A stretch of 64,000 bases of DNA from NCBI RefSeq assembly GCF_014195635.1, contig NZ_JACICC010000002.1, positions 248,001 to 312,000 of the forward strand, written 5' to 3'. The translations under genes and the position numbers were made by a program. This stretch comes from Pseudochelatococcus contaminans (GTDB lineage Bacteria > Pseudomonadota > Alphaproteobacteria > Rhizobiales > Beijerinckiaceae). Positions 18,532-27,084 of the stretch are shown piece by piece; the stretch's first letter is position 1, and each line of letters opens with the position of its first letter. The notes below the pieces were generated by a model. That model was given only the letters and a program-made list of their open reading frames with translations. It had not been told where the DNA came from and did no database searches.

Positions 18532-19665
18532 ATGAAGCGCCGCCAGTTTCTTCATGCCGCAGGTATGGTGACCGCCAGCCTCGGCGCCGCCCTTGCCGGC
18601 ACTGGCGCCTCACGTGCGCAGACGGCGGCGGAAGGCGCCCCCGGCAAGGCGGAGCCCAAACCCGTCGTCTGGCGCCTCGTTTCGGATTTTCCCGAGGCGC
18701 TCGATACACCGCGTGCCGGAGTGGAAGCGCTGGCGAATACACTGACGGCCATCACGGACGGCGCGTTCACCGTCAACGCCGCCTCGCAGCCTCAGAAAAC
18801 ACAAAAGCAGCCCGCGTCCGCACTCGACGCCGTGCGCGAGGGCAAGGCCGAAATCGCCTATACGTCGACAGCCTTTTATGCCGACCGCGATCCGGTCTTC
18901 GGTGTCGGCGGCGGCATGCCTTTCGGCCCCAACGCGCGGCAGTTCAGTGCCTGGCTGCTGGACCGGGGCGGCCTCGACCTGCTGAACGATGCTTATCGCA
19001 GCCACGGCGTGCTGGCCCTGCCGGGCGGCAACACCGGCGCGATCACCGGCGGGTGGTTCAAACAGGAAATCGCAGGCGTCGAGGGTCTCGCCGGCAAGCG
19101 CGTGGGCGTGACAGGCACAGGCGCGGCCCTGCTGGCACGCTTCGGCGCATTGCCGCAACCCATCCCGCCGCAGGATCTGGCAGCGGCGCTGACCGCGGGG
19201 CGCATCGACATAGCGCAGTGGACCGGCCCGCATGACGACGAGCGCCTTGGGCTGAACAAGGGGGCGCCATTCTATTATTATCCAGGTTGGCAAGGCGGCC
19301 TTCAGTTCAGCTTCATCATTGCGCGCGATGCGTGGGACGCCCTTTCCGCACCGCACCGGGCCGCGCTTACCGCCGCCGCTGCGCGAGCACATGACACCGT
19401 GCAGGCGCGCTACGATGCACTCAACGCGGCTGCGATCCGCCGGCTCGTCGCGCTCGGCACGAAGCTACGCCCCACCCCGCAGGCCATGATGTCCCAGCTT
19501 TACACGGCCAATCAGGCGTTGACGGCGGAAATCGCCGATACCAATCCGGCTTTCCGCACGCTTTCCGACTCCGTGAAAATTTTCAGCACCGAGGCCTATC
19601 TCTGGTGGCAGGTGGCAGAGTACACCTATGACAACTTCATGATCCGGGTGCGCGCACAGGATTAA
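18532..19665 (+). CDS. Orphan TRAP transporter substrate-binding protein (DctP family), Tat signal
   Basis: A 377-residue periplasmic solute-binding protein. The N-terminus KRRQFLHAAGM is a twin-arginine (Tat) signal, followed by a hydrophobic stretch and an Ala-x-Ala-type cut near GASRAQ. The mature protein follows the DctP pattern: WRLVSDFPEALDTPRAGVEALANTL, EGKAEIAYTSTAFYADRDPVFGVG, and AGRIDIAQWTGPHDDERLGLNKGAPFYYYPGWQ, which resembles binding proteins for 2-oxoacid or carboxylate ligands. GGAG precedes the ATG by seven bases. No DctQ or DctM membrane subunit is encoded nearby, so it must serve a transporter elsewhere or act as a sensor-associated binder. The ligand is not known. Confidence 0.88.
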   Translation: MKRRQFLHAAGMVTASLGAALAGTGASRAQTAAEGAPGKAEPKPVVWRLVSDFPEALDTPRAGVEALANTLTAITDGAFTVNAASQPQKTQKQPASALDAVREGKAEIAYTSTAFYADRDPVFGVGGGMPFGPNARQFSAWLLDRGGLDLLNDAYRSHGVLALPGGNTGAITGGWFKQEIAGVEGLAGKRVGVTGTGAALLARFGALPQPIPPQDLAAALTAGRIDIAQWTGPHDDERLGLNKGAPFYYYPGWQGGLQFSFIIARDAWDALSAPHRAALTAAAARAHDTVQARYDALNAAAIRRLVALGTKLRPTPQAMMSQLYTANQALTAEIADTNPAFRTLSDSVKIFSTEAYLWWQVAEYTYDNFMIRVRAQD

Positions 19666-19716
19666 CCCCTTGCGGGGGCACACCCGGATTTTCAGCGGCA
19701 CGAGCGAGGAACTGTC

Positions 19717-20103
19717 ATGGCGAACCATTGGCCGGAAGAACTGCGCCTCTCGCGCGACAAGACCACGCTGACCGTGACCTTTCCCGACGCCGCCTTTGCG
19801 CTGCCGGCGGAATATCTGCGCGTGTCGAGCCCCTCCGCAGAGGTGCGCGGCCATGGGCCGGGACAGGCCATCACGGTTGCCGGCAAGCGGGACGTGGCCA
19901 TTCTCGGCATCGAGCCCGTGGGGCGTTATGCGGTCAAGCTGGTGTTCGACGACATGCACGCCAGCGGCATCTACACCTGGGATTATTTGCACGAATTGGG
20001 CCACGAGCAGCCGGCGCGCTGGGCAAAATATCTCGCCGAACTTGTGGATAAAGGATTGACTCGCGATCCGCCGACACCTGTCGTTCGGCAAACAAGACGA
20101 TAA
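19717..20103 (+). CDS. DUF971 protein (gamma-butyrobetaine hydroxylase N-terminal-like)
   Basis: A 128-residue single-domain DUF971 protein. The pattern PEELRLSRDKTTLTVTFPD, LPAEYLRVSSPSAEVRGHG and GRYAVKLVFDDMHASGIYTW is characteristic. The same fold forms the N-terminal domain of gamma-butyrobetaine dioxygenase. In bacteria the free-standing form is often linked by context to Mrp and Fe-S biogenesis, and mrp lies 1.4 kb upstream here. The usual zinc-binding cysteine and histidine residues of the domain are largely absent, since the chain has no cysteine. Function is unassigned. Confidence 0.85.
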   Translation: MANHWPEELRLSRDKTTLTVTFPDAAFALPAEYLRVSSPSAEVRGHGPGQAITVAGKRDVAILGIEPVGRYAVKLVFDDMHASGIYTWDYLHELGHEQPARWAKYLAELVDKGLTRDPPTPVVRQTRR

Positions 20104-20120
20104 GGCGACAATAAAGAACG

Positions 20121-20149
20121 TTGTGAGACGTTGCCAAGACGGTTATACA
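20121..20149 (+). promoter_or_regulatory. Candidate sigma-70-type promoter for dksA
   Basis: TTGTGA at 20121-20126 and TATACA at 20144-20149 are separated by 17 bases, about 55 bases before the dksA start. Each box matches four of six consensus positions. This is a visual match only. Confidence 0.3.
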
Positions 20150-20204
20150 GACGCGGCCAAGGAATGGTCCTGGTGCTATCGAGTGTGAAGAGCTTCAGCT
20201 ACGC

Positions 20205-20624
20205 ATGTCTGATACACTGATTGAGGCAGGCTACAGGCCAACCGAAGACGAGCCGTTCATGAACGAGCGGCAGCGTGAGTATTTCCGGCGCAAGCTCATG
20301 GCCTGGAAGGATGACATCATCCGCGAAAGCCGTGAGACGCTTCTGACCCTGCAAACCGAGAACGAGAACCATCCGGACATCGCCGACCGTGCCTCCTCCG
20401 AGACCGATCGCTCGATCGAGTTGCGCGCCCGCGACCGCCAGCGCAAGCTGATCTCGAAGATCGACGCCGCGCTGGGCCGCATCGACGATGGCACCTATGG
20501 CTACTGTGAGGATACCGGCGAACCGATCTCGCTCAAGCGGCTCGAAGCGCGTCCGATCGCCACGCTGTCCATCGAGGCACAGGAGCGCCACGAACGGAAC
20601 GAGCGCGTCTATCGCGAGGATTGA
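20205..20624 (+). CDS. dksA: RNA polymerase-binding transcription factor DksA
   Basis: A 139-residue DksA. It binds the secondary channel of RNA polymerase and, with ppGpp, adjusts rRNA and amino-acid promoter activity. The coiled coil spans about residues 20-95. The two tip aspartates are conserved (D58 and D61 in PDIADRA), followed by SIELRARDRQRKLISKID. The zinc-finger region is GYCEDTGEPISLKRLEARPIATLSIEAQERH: only Cys101 remains of the four ligands of the classical protein. This zinc-independent arrangement is known in other alphaproteobacteria. A promoter-like sequence lies upstream at 20121-20149. Confidence 0.96.
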   Translation: MSDTLIEAGYRPTEDEPFMNERQREYFRRKLMAWKDDIIRESRETLLTLQTENENHPDIADRASSETDRSIELRARDRQRKLISKIDAALGRIDDGTYGYCEDTGEPISLKRLEARPIATLSIEAQERHERNERVYRED

Positions 20625-20628
20625 GCGC

Positions 20629-20690
20629 CGGATTCTATATTTCACCGCAACCTGCGTTCCATTCGATTCATCGCGTGGAACGCAAGGGGC
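20629..20690. repeat. Dispersed palindrome family, copy after dksA
   Basis: It begins GGATTCTATATTTCACCGCA and contains TGCGTTCCA (20653-20661) pairing with TGGAACGCA (20676-20684) around the loop TTCGATTCATCGCG. The same lead sequence and arms recur at 29374-29439 and 60544-60611. It may also act as the dksA transcript end. Confidence 0.8.
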
Positions 20691-20758
20691 GTTCGATGAT
20701 GAGTTGAAGGCGCGATACGTGCGGCGCGCTTGCAGCGGATGGCGGCGCGCAGCCTGTT

Positions 20759-21511
20759 TTACCGCCAGTCACCCAGCACGGCCTGCACCACGGCCAGCGC
20801 GGCCACTGCCGCCGTATCGGCCCGCAGGATACGCGGCCCCAGCGATAGACGCAGGGTGCGCGGATGGGCGAGGATCTGCATCCGCTCCGCTTCGTCAAAA
20901 CCACCCTCGGGACCGATCAGCACCGCTATACCGCCCTGCGTGCTATCATCAGCGGCGCTGCGCAACGCGGCGATGCTGTCGCTAACAGGGGCACCCTCAT
21001 CGCAAAACACCAGCAGACGTCCCGCATCCAGTGCCGCCAGAGCCTCCCCGAGGCGCACCGGATCGCGCACTTCCGGCACAGCGAGGATGCCGCACTGCTC
21101 CGCTGCCTCAACCGCATTGGCCAGCATGCGCTCCGTGTTGACGCGGGATACCTGCGTGCGCCGGGTCAGCACCGGGGCAAGCACGCCGGCGCCCATCTCC
21201 ACAGCCTTTTGCACCATATAATCCAGCCGCGCATGCTTGAGTGGCGCGAACAGGTAAAGCAGATCCGGCGCCGCGGGCTGTTCGCGGGTCAGCTGCGTGG
21301 GAGAAAGGTGCGTCACCCGGCGTCCCGCCTGAGCCACCCGCGCTAGCCATTCGCCATCGCTGCCGTTGAAAATCAAGACGCTATCGCCGTCAGCAAGCCG
21401 CAGAACATTGCCGAGATAGTTCGCCTGCGCCTTGTCTACGGCAATATCCTCCCCTGCCCGGATGGGGGTGGATACATGCAGCCGCGGCGCGGAAAAGTCG
21501 TAATCGCTCAA
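20759..21511 (-). CDS. rsmE: 16S rRNA (uracil(1498)-N(3))-methyltransferase
   Basis: Methylates N3 of U1498 in 16S rRNA within the 30S subunit. The 250-residue product has an N-terminal PUA-like RNA-binding domain (HVSTPIRAGEDIAVDKAQANYLGNVLRL) and a C-terminal SPOUT trefoil-knot domain with AVLIGPEGGFDEAERM and LRLSLGPRILRADTAAV, which form the SAM-binding knot. The start appears to be TTG at 21509-21511, giving MSDYDFSAPRLHVST, with GGGGA just upstream; no in-frame ATG gives a full domain. It is divergent from the secreted-protein gene, and ubiA lies beyond that. Confidence 0.95.
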   Translation of the reverse strand: MSDYDFSAPRLHVSTPIRAGEDIAVDKAQANYLGNVLRLADGDSVLIFNGSDGEWLARVAQAGRRVTHLSPTQLTREQPAAPDLLYLFAPLKHARLDYMVQKAVEMGAGVLAPVLTRRTQVSRVNTERMLANAVEAAEQCGILAVPEVRDPVRLGEALAALDAGRLLVFCDEGAPVSDSIAALRSAADDSTQGGIAVLIGPEGGFDEAERMQILAHPRTLRLSLGPRILRADTAAVAALAVVQAVLGDWR

Positions 21512-21860
21512 AATTATCCCCGATCATTCCACCGCGGCGGCACTCCTCCACGGCGTTTGTATTGACGGAAGCTTGTAGTAAAATTGGCGGCATGAGCAAT
21601 CGCTACCGCCGCATTATCACCCCATTGTGCCGGTAAAAACGCCGCATCATATGATTGCGCGGGCAGATGTTTGCACTTGTGCAGCCACGCATTCCTGCAA
21701 CAAAGTATTGCAGGTGGCTGGATAAGCCTTATGTTCGGATGAAACTGCCACGTATCGGTGTTCTCCGGGAGACGCGATATCCGGGCAGGATACCCGGGAT
21801 GGAATTGCCCGCAAAAATCGTTTATTGATTCGCAGCCTCGATGATTGAAAAGGTTGGACC
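21512..21860. other. Intergenic region between divergent rsmE and a secreted-protein gene
   Basis: About 350 bases, locally richer in A and T than the genes around it. It must hold the promoters of both flanking genes. I see no gene, repeat or RNA structure that I can support. Confidence 0.4.
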
Positions 21861-22343
21861 ATGAAGCAATCCGCAATCCGCCGCGCAACGATGGGTGCTG
21901 TCGCAGCCGCGCTGCTCTCGTCGATTCCGCTTTTCGGCGCGATGCCCGTTGCTCATGCGCAGGAAGGCGTCTGCGCGCGCATCACCACCTTCCTCGAAGA
22001 CCGCAAGGCGCTGGTCACGCGGATCAACAAGATGGGCAAGCGCCCCGATCCCCGCAATGCCTGCACCTTGTTCCGCAATCTCGTGTCGAACGGCAACGCA
22101 GCCATCAAGTGGCTGGAAACCAACAAGGACTGGTGCCAGATTCCTGACCAGTTCATCAGCGGCCTCAAGGCCGACAATGCCAAGGCCGACGAGATTCGCG
22201 GACAGGCCTGCCGCGCTGCGACCCAGCAGGCGGCAATGGAAAAGCGCGCCCGCGAAAACGCGCAGAACCGCCCGCAGATGCTCGGCGGCAGCGATGGCGA
22301 TCCCGTGACCGGCCGTATCCCGATTCCCCAGGGTGCGCTCTGA
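21861..22343 (+). CDS. Small secreted protein with four cysteines, function unknown
   Basis: A 160-residue protein. The signal peptide covers residues 1-33 (basic start, AVAAALLSSIPLF core, cut after AHA in PVAHAQEG). The mature part is helical, with four cysteines in GVCARI, NACTLF, DWCQIPD and GQACRA that could form two disulfides in the periplasm. The C-terminal 35 residues (NRPQMLGGSDGDPVTGRIPIPQ) look unstructured. AAGG lies eight bases before the ATG. Proteins of this appearance occur in other Hyphomicrobiales as uncharacterised exported proteins. I assign no function. A palindromic repeat element starts ten bases after its stop codon. Confidence 0.8.
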   Translation: MKQSAIRRATMGAVAAALLSSIPLFGAMPVAHAQEGVCARITTFLEDRKALVTRINKMGKRPDPRNACTLFRNLVSNGNAAIKWLETNKDWCQIPDQFISGLKADNAKADEIRGQACRAATQQAAMEKRARENAQNRPQMLGGSDGDPVTGRIPIPQGAL

Positions 22344-22352
22344 ACCGCTCAG

Positions 22353-22396
22353 GCAGTTTGCGTTCAAGCCAATCGATCCGGTTGAACGCAAACTGC
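22353..22396. repeat. Dispersed palindrome family, best-conserved inverted copy
   Basis: GCAGTTTGCGTTCAA (22353-22367) pairs perfectly over 15 bp with TTGAACGCAAACTGC (22382-22396) around a 14-base loop. It lies ten bases after the stop codon of the secreted-protein gene and could end that transcript, though no T-tract follows. Confidence 0.85.
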
Positions 22397-22508
22397 GTTG
22401 GAGCATGGAATCCGCAAAGCGCAGGGCACCGCGCTTGCGGATGATCGGGCCGTACGCGGCCATCCTGTGATATGCCGGTTGCGGATGACCGAATCGTGAG
22501 CCGCAGAC

Positions 22509-23450
22509 ATGACCGACCCCACAGGCATTGACCGCCCGCTTCCCGACGCCATACCCGGCAACTGGCTGGACACCTACGCCCCGCGTGCATGGCGTCCTTA
22601 TCTCAGGCTGGCCCGTCTGGAACGACCCATTGGCTTCTGGCTGCTGCTGCTGCCCTGCTGGTGGTCGGCTGCCTTGGCCGCCGGTGCTGCGGGCCAATAT
22701 CCCAACGTCTGGCACCTGCTGCTGTTCTTCATCGGGGCGGTGGCGATGCGCGGCGCGGGTACGGCCTATAACGACATCGTCGACCGCGACCTCGATGCGC
22801 AGGTCGCCCGCACCCGTCACCGCCCGCTGCCGGCAGGACAGGTGACGGCCCGGCAGGCCGCCGTATTCCTGCTGGCGCTATGTCTGCTCGGCCTGCTGGT
22901 GCTGCTGCAATTCAACCGCGAAACGATCTGGCTCGGGTTCGGATCGCTGGCCATCGTCGCTGCTTATCCGTTCATGAAGCGCATCACCTCCATGCCACAG
23001 CTGGTGCTGGGGTTTGCCTTCGCGTGGGGCGGGCTGATGGGCTGGTCGGCCGTCTTCGGCCAGGTCGATGCCCCGGCTTATCTCCTCTACGCCGCCGCCG
23101 TGATCTGGACCGTGGGATACGATACGATTTACGCCCTTCAGGATATCGAGGATGATTCCGTCGTCGGCATCAAATCCTCGGCGCGGCTGTTCGGTTCGCG
23201 GGTGCGCGCGGGTGTCGGCGGCTGCTATGCTATCGCGGTGCTGCTGCTGGCCGGTGCTCTGGCGACGGCGCACGCGGGAATCACCGGGTGGCTGGGCGGC
23301 GCGGTATTCGCTGCACATCTGGCGTGGCAGGTCAAATCCATCGATCCCGGCAATGGGCAACTGGCGCTGACGCTGTTCAAATCCAACCGCGACGCAGGTC
23401 TGCTGCTGTTCGCCGGCCTCGTCGTGGATGCCGTGCTGCGCGCAAGCTAA
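22509..23450 (+). CDS. ubiA: 4-hydroxybenzoate octaprenyltransferase
   Basis: Integral membrane prenyltransferase that attaches the polyprenyl tail to 4-hydroxybenzoate in ubiquinone synthesis. The 313-residue product has about eight to nine membrane helices. The first aspartate-rich motif is NDIVDRDLD at residues 88-96, followed by ARTRHRPLPAG. The second is YDTIYALQDIEDD near residue 205, followed by GIKSSARLFG. Both are required to bind Mg-prenyl diphosphate. It lies close to rsmE, an arrangement seen in many alphaproteobacteria. Confidence 0.96.
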   Translation: MTDPTGIDRPLPDAIPGNWLDTYAPRAWRPYLRLARLERPIGFWLLLLPCWWSAALAAGAAGQYPNVWHLLLFFIGAVAMRGAGTAYNDIVDRDLDAQVARTRHRPLPAGQVTARQAAVFLLALCLLGLLVLLQFNRETIWLGFGSLAIVAAYPFMKRITSMPQLVLGFAFAWGGLMGWSAVFGQVDAPAYLLYAAAVIWTVGYDTIYALQDIEDDSVVGIKSSARLFGSRVRAGVGGCYAIAVLLLAGALATAHAGITGWLGGAVFAAHLAWQVKSIDPGNGQLALTLFKSNRDAGLLLFAGLVVDAVLRAS

Positions 23451-23474
23451 TCGAACGCGCGCTGCGTTATTTTT

Positions 23475-23522
23475 CAAGCGGATTATTTCGCAAGTGGATT
23501 ACTTCCCAAGCGGATTGCCCCG
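23475..23522. repeat. Three tandem 16-bp units across the 3' end of a permease gene
   Basis: Units begin at 23475 (CAAGCGGATTATTTCG), 23491 (CAAGTGGATTACTTCC) and 23507 (CAAGCGGATTGCCCCG). The stop codon of the minus-strand permease gene (23499-23501) lies in the middle unit. It sits between that gene and the convergent ubiA. Confidence 0.8.
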
Positions 23523-24443
23523 TGTCCAGGCCTCGCCCAGCGCGGCGGGCAACGCGCCGCCCTGGCCGAAAATTGCCAGTACCAGCAGCACTGCCGCGAA
23601 AGGCAGCATCTGCACCACGTCCGTTGGAGCATCGATCCCGGCGACCTGCAAGGCGGTCGTTGCAGACAGGCAAGCGCCGAATAGCAGCGCGCCGCACAGC
23701 ACCATCAGCGGCCGCCCACGCGCCAACATGGCCAGCACGATGGCGATGAACCCCGCGCCATTGGTCATGAAGGGCACGAAAATCCCTGCGCCGACAATGA
23801 CCATGAACGCCCCGCCCAGACCAGCGCCAGCCCCTGCCGCCAGCACGGCAGCGACACGCGTGCGCACCACGCTGCCGCCCGCTGCATCCAGCGCGGAAGG
23901 ATGCTCCCCCGCGGCACGCAGCGACAATCCGAAGCCCGTGCGCCGGTCGATCCACACCATCACGGCGACCAGCGCCACCGCCGCGTAGACGACGGGCGAG
24001 CGGTCGAACAGGGCTGGCCCGACGACGGGCAGGTGCGACAACCCCGGCAGCGCCCATGACGGAGCAGGCGGCAGACGCGGATAGGTGGTGGCAAAGGCCA
24101 GATGGTGCAGAATCGCTGTCGCGCCCTCGACCCCCAGCAGCAGCGCGATACCGATAACGATCTGGTTGAGGCCAAGGCACACCGCGAGCAGCGCCATGAG
24201 CGCCGCAATTCCCATGCCGGCGACCATGCCGGCCGCAAAGCCCCACCATGGATCGCCAGTGCCGAGCGCCGCAACGAAAGCGGCGTAGGCGCCCGCAAGC
24301 ATCATGCCTTCAAGACCGATGTTGAGCACACCGGATTTTTGCGACATCTGCTCCCCGAGCCCCGCCAGCAGCAAAGGCACACCGGCGGTGACGGCACCGG
24401 CCAGAAGAGCCGTGGCAAAAGCCGTTGTCATCAGCTCCATCAT
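23499..24443 (-). CDS. BMP-type (nucleoside-like) ABC transporter permease 2
   Basis: A 314-residue inner-membrane permease of the BPD_transp_2 family, with about eight to nine hydrophobic helices. Family marks are MSQKSGVLNIGLEGMMLAGAYAAF near the N-terminus and WIDRRTGFGLSLRAAGEHPSALDAAGG, the cytoplasmic loop that contacts the ATPase. It corresponds to YufQ/NupC-type subunits of nucleoside importers that use BMP lipoprotein-like receptors. It is the last gene of the four-gene minus-strand operon and overlaps the preceding permease by four bases. A 16-bp tandem repeat crosses its stop codon. Confidence 0.92.
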   Translation of the reverse strand: MMELMTTAFATALLAGAVTAGVPLLLAGLGEQMSQKSGVLNIGLEGMMLAGAYAAFVAALGTGDPWWGFAAGMVAGMGIAALMALLAVCLGLNQIVIGIALLLGVEGATAILHHLAFATTYPRLPPAPSWALPGLSHLPVVGPALFDRSPVVYAAVALVAVMVWIDRRTGFGLSLRAAGEHPSALDAAGGSVVRTRVAAVLAAGAGAGLGGAFMVIVGAGIFVPFMTNGAGFIAIVLAMLARGRPLMVLCGALLFGACLSATTALQVAGIDAPTDVVQMLPFAAVLLVLAIFGQGGALPAALGEAWTRGNPLGK

Positions 24444-25483
24444 GCCGTTGCCGCCTTCGTCGCGCGCCGGCGCCGGTCAAGCGCTTCGCCCACTGCAAGC
24501 CCGATCAACAGGATTGCGACCGTTACCAGCGTGACGTAGTTGGGCACGCCAAGCCGCCGCGCCGCGCTCTCGCCCCCCACCGACAGAACGGAAAACAGGA
24601 AGACGAAGACGATGGCCGCGAACCCGTTGAAGCGGGCCAGAAACACCAGCGGCACCACCATAAGGCCATAAGCCGGGTTCCACCCTGCCCTGACATTGCC
24701 CTGTATGCCGAGAACATCGACGGCGCCGGCCAGCCCCGCAAGTCCCGCGGAGAGGCCGAAAACCACCATGGTAAGGCGCGGCACATCGAGACCCGCGTGG
24801 ACAGCGGCGCGGGCATTCGCCCCGACGATGCGCAACCGCAGGCCGAAGGCCGTGCGCGTCATCACCCCATGCACCAGCAGCACCGCCAGCAGCCCCACCA
24901 GCACGCCCGACGACACCGCGCCGCCCAAAAGACCATCGCCGATTCGCGGCAGGCGATCGGCAACCGGCAGCGTCACCGTTTGCGGCACGGTGGTACCGGG
25001 GTCTTGAAACACGAACTTGATGAGCACGTTCGCCAGCGACAGGCCAAGGAACGACATCATCAGCGAAGACACAACCTCGTTGACACCGCGACGGGCGCGC
25101 AGCCATGCGGGCAACAAGGACCACACCGCGCCCGTGACGGCAGCGGCCGCGAAACACACAAGCCACGCCAGCCAGTGCGGCATCATGCCGGCCAGTGCGG
25201 GCGCGATGGCGGCGGCGATAACCGCACCGAGCAGATATTGCCCATCGCCACCGAGATTCCAGATGCCGGCGCGGAACGCGAGAATAAGGCTTGCCGCCAC
25301 CAATAGCAGCGGGGCCATGCGCGTGATGGCTGCCTGCAACCCGGAGGGGGAAAGCAATCCCCGCTGCACCACCAGCCCGAAATACGCCAGCGGATCGACG
25401 CCCATAAGGGCGAGCATGCATGCCGTCAGCCCGAGAGCCAGCAGCAAGGGCGCGGCCACCAGGCGGATGAAGCGACCAGTCAT
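24440..25483 (-). CDS. BMP-type (nucleoside-like) ABC transporter permease 1
   Basis: A 347-residue BPD_transp_2 permease, the YufP/NupB-type partner. Visible features are an N-terminal membrane helix, RAGIWNLGGDGQYLLGAVIAA (the equivalent of the GxxNIGxEGQ motif), an RRGVNEVVSSLMMSF loop, and TRTAFGLRLRIVGANARAAVHAG, the coupling-helix region. It overlaps both neighbours by four bases, so the four subunits are translationally coupled. Confidence 0.92.
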   Translation of the reverse strand: MTGRFIRLVAAPLLLALGLTACMLALMGVDPLAYFGLVVQRGLLSPSGLQAAITRMAPLLLVAASLILAFRAGIWNLGGDGQYLLGAVIAAAIAPALAGMMPHWLAWLVCFAAAAVTGAVWSLLPAWLRARRGVNEVVSSLMMSFLGLSLANVLIKFVFQDPGTTVPQTVTLPVADRLPRIGDGLLGGAVSSGVLVGLLAVLLVHGVMTRTAFGLRLRIVGANARAAVHAGLDVPRLTMVVFGLSAGLAGLAGAVDVLGIQGNVRAGWNPAYGLMVVPLVFLARFNGFAAIVFVFLFSVLSVGGESAARRLGVPNYVTLVTVAILLIGLAVGEALDRRRRATKAATA

Positions 25484-27084
25484 GACGCTTCCCCGAAGGA
25501 CCGATCCTGAAGTCCGCCCGCGCTCAAATCCTCACTCCGGCTGATGGCGCGCCCCACTGCCGCGTGAGCGCCCTCGCCGCCAGGAATACGCGCCACGATA
25601 CGCCCGCCCGCCATCACGACAATCTGTTGAGACAACGCAACGATTTCATCGAGGTCGGTCGAGATCAGCACAACGGCAAGGCCCGCAGCGGCAGCAGCGC
25701 GGATGCGGGCGTGGCAGGCCGCCGCGCTGCGCACGTCCAGCCCGTGCGTGGGTTTGGCGAAGACGATGGCCCGCGCAGCACCGTCCAGTTCGCGGGCGAG
25801 CATCACCTTTTGCAGATTTCCCCCGGACAGATGCCCCGCAAGTGTGCGCGGCCCTTGCGCACGGATGTCGAACGCCTCAATGGCCTGCCGCGCGTGGGCA
25901 TCCACAGCAGCCAGCTTCTCCATGCCGCCGCGCCAGAACGGCGCATCGCCAATGCGTTTGATCAGCAGGTTAAGGCCGATGGAGAGCGCACTAACCGTTC
26001 CCTCGCCATGCCGGTCATCGCTGGCATATCGCAACCCGCGTTTGTAGCGCGCGGCGACACCAAGACCCCGCACGGACGCGCCGCAGAGCAGAATATCACC
26101 CGCGTCGAACGGGCGTTGACCGGCCAATGCCTCGGCAAGCTCGCGCTGGCCGTTGCCGTCGATGCCGGCGATGCCAACGATCTCACCGGCGCGCACGGTG
26201 AGCGTGACGTCACGGAGCGGGGGATCGGCATCCGCAATCGAAAGCCTTTGCACCTCCAGCACCGGCGCGGCGGAAGCTGCTGGCAAGCTGGCCGCAATTG
26301 TCGGTGCTTGCGCCAAACCACCCGAGAACATCATGCCGAGCAGGGTATCGCGCGCTGTGTCGCGAGTCATGTCCGCGCCGGGGCGCAGTTCTCCCGCCTT
26401 GCGCCCACCCCGCAGGACGGTGATACGATCGCCGCAATCGAGCGCCTCGTCCAGCCGGTGCGTGACGAAGACAATGCCCAATGGCCGCGCGGCGTCATCC
26501 GCTAGACGGCGCATCAACCGCACCAGATCGGCGGCAGCTTCCGGCGTCAGCATGGACGTGGGTTCGTCCAGTACCAGCAGGCGGCTGTCGCGCATCAGCG
26601 CCCGCACGATCTGCGCCCGCTGCCGCTCGCCAAGCGACAGCGCCCCGGCCCGTGCGAAGGGATCGAGCCTCCCTGTCCCACCGATCCGCGCATCAGCCTC
26701 GCGCATGCGCTGCGCGATGCGGGCACGCTGCGGCGTTTGCCACCACGGGCCGCCCAGCGCGATGTTATCGACAAGGCTTAACGAGGGAACGAGTTGCGCG
26801 TGCTGGAACACGACGCCGATGCCGCTGTCCATCGCGTCACGCGGGGAAGCGATGCGGCGCTCTGTGCCATCAAGAAGGATGCGGCCACCATCCGGCTGCT
26901 GCACACCGGCAAGGATGGCGGCGAGCGTCGATTTGCCCGCGCCATTTTCCCCGAGCAGAACATGAACCTCACCGGCGCGGAAATCGACATCAACATCGTC
27001 GAGCGCCCGCACGGCACCGTATGACTTACGGATGCCCGCCAGCGACACGAGCGGCGTGGCATCCGCATAGACAGGATGCGTCAC
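25480..27084 (-). CDS. BMP-type ABC transporter ATP-binding protein with two ATPase domains
   Basis: A 534-residue double ATPase that powers the BMP-family importer. Domain 1 has Walker A GENGAGKST (residues 45-53), signature LSLGERQRAQIVRAL and Walker B LLVLDEPTSMLTPEA. Domain 2 begins near residue 270 with a degenerate Walker A region (GIDGNGQRELAEAL), a good signature LSGGNLQKVMLARE, and AKPTHGLDV in place of a canonical Walker B. Such asymmetry is normal for the sugar/nucleoside group (MglA, YufO), where domain 2 is a weaker ATPase. It overlaps the binding-protein gene upstream and the permease gene downstream by four bases each. Confidence 0.94.
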   Translation of the reverse strand: MTHPVYADATPLVSLAGIRKSYGAVRALDDVDVDFRAGEVHVLLGENGAGKSTLAAILAGVQQPDGGRILLDGTERRIASPRDAMDSGIGVVFQHAQLVPSLSLVDNIALGGPWWQTPQRARIAQRMREADARIGGTGRLDPFARAGALSLGERQRAQIVRALMRDSRLLVLDEPTSMLTPEAAADLVRLMRRLADDAARPLGIVFVTHRLDEALDCGDRITVLRGGRKAGELRPGADMTRDTARDTLLGMMFSGGLAQAPTIAASLPAASAAPVLEVQRLSIADADPPLRDVTLTVRAGEIVGIAGIDGNGQRELAEALAGQRPFDAGDILLCGASVRGLGVAARYKRGLRYASDDRHGEGTVSALSIGLNLLIKRIGDAPFWRGGMEKLAAVDAHARQAIEAFDIRAQGPRTLAGHLSGGNLQKVMLARELDGAARAIVFAKPTHGLDVRSAAACHARIRAAAAAGLAVVLISTDLDEIVALSQQIVVMAGGRIVARIPGGEGAHAAVGRAISRSEDLSAGGLQDRSFGEAS

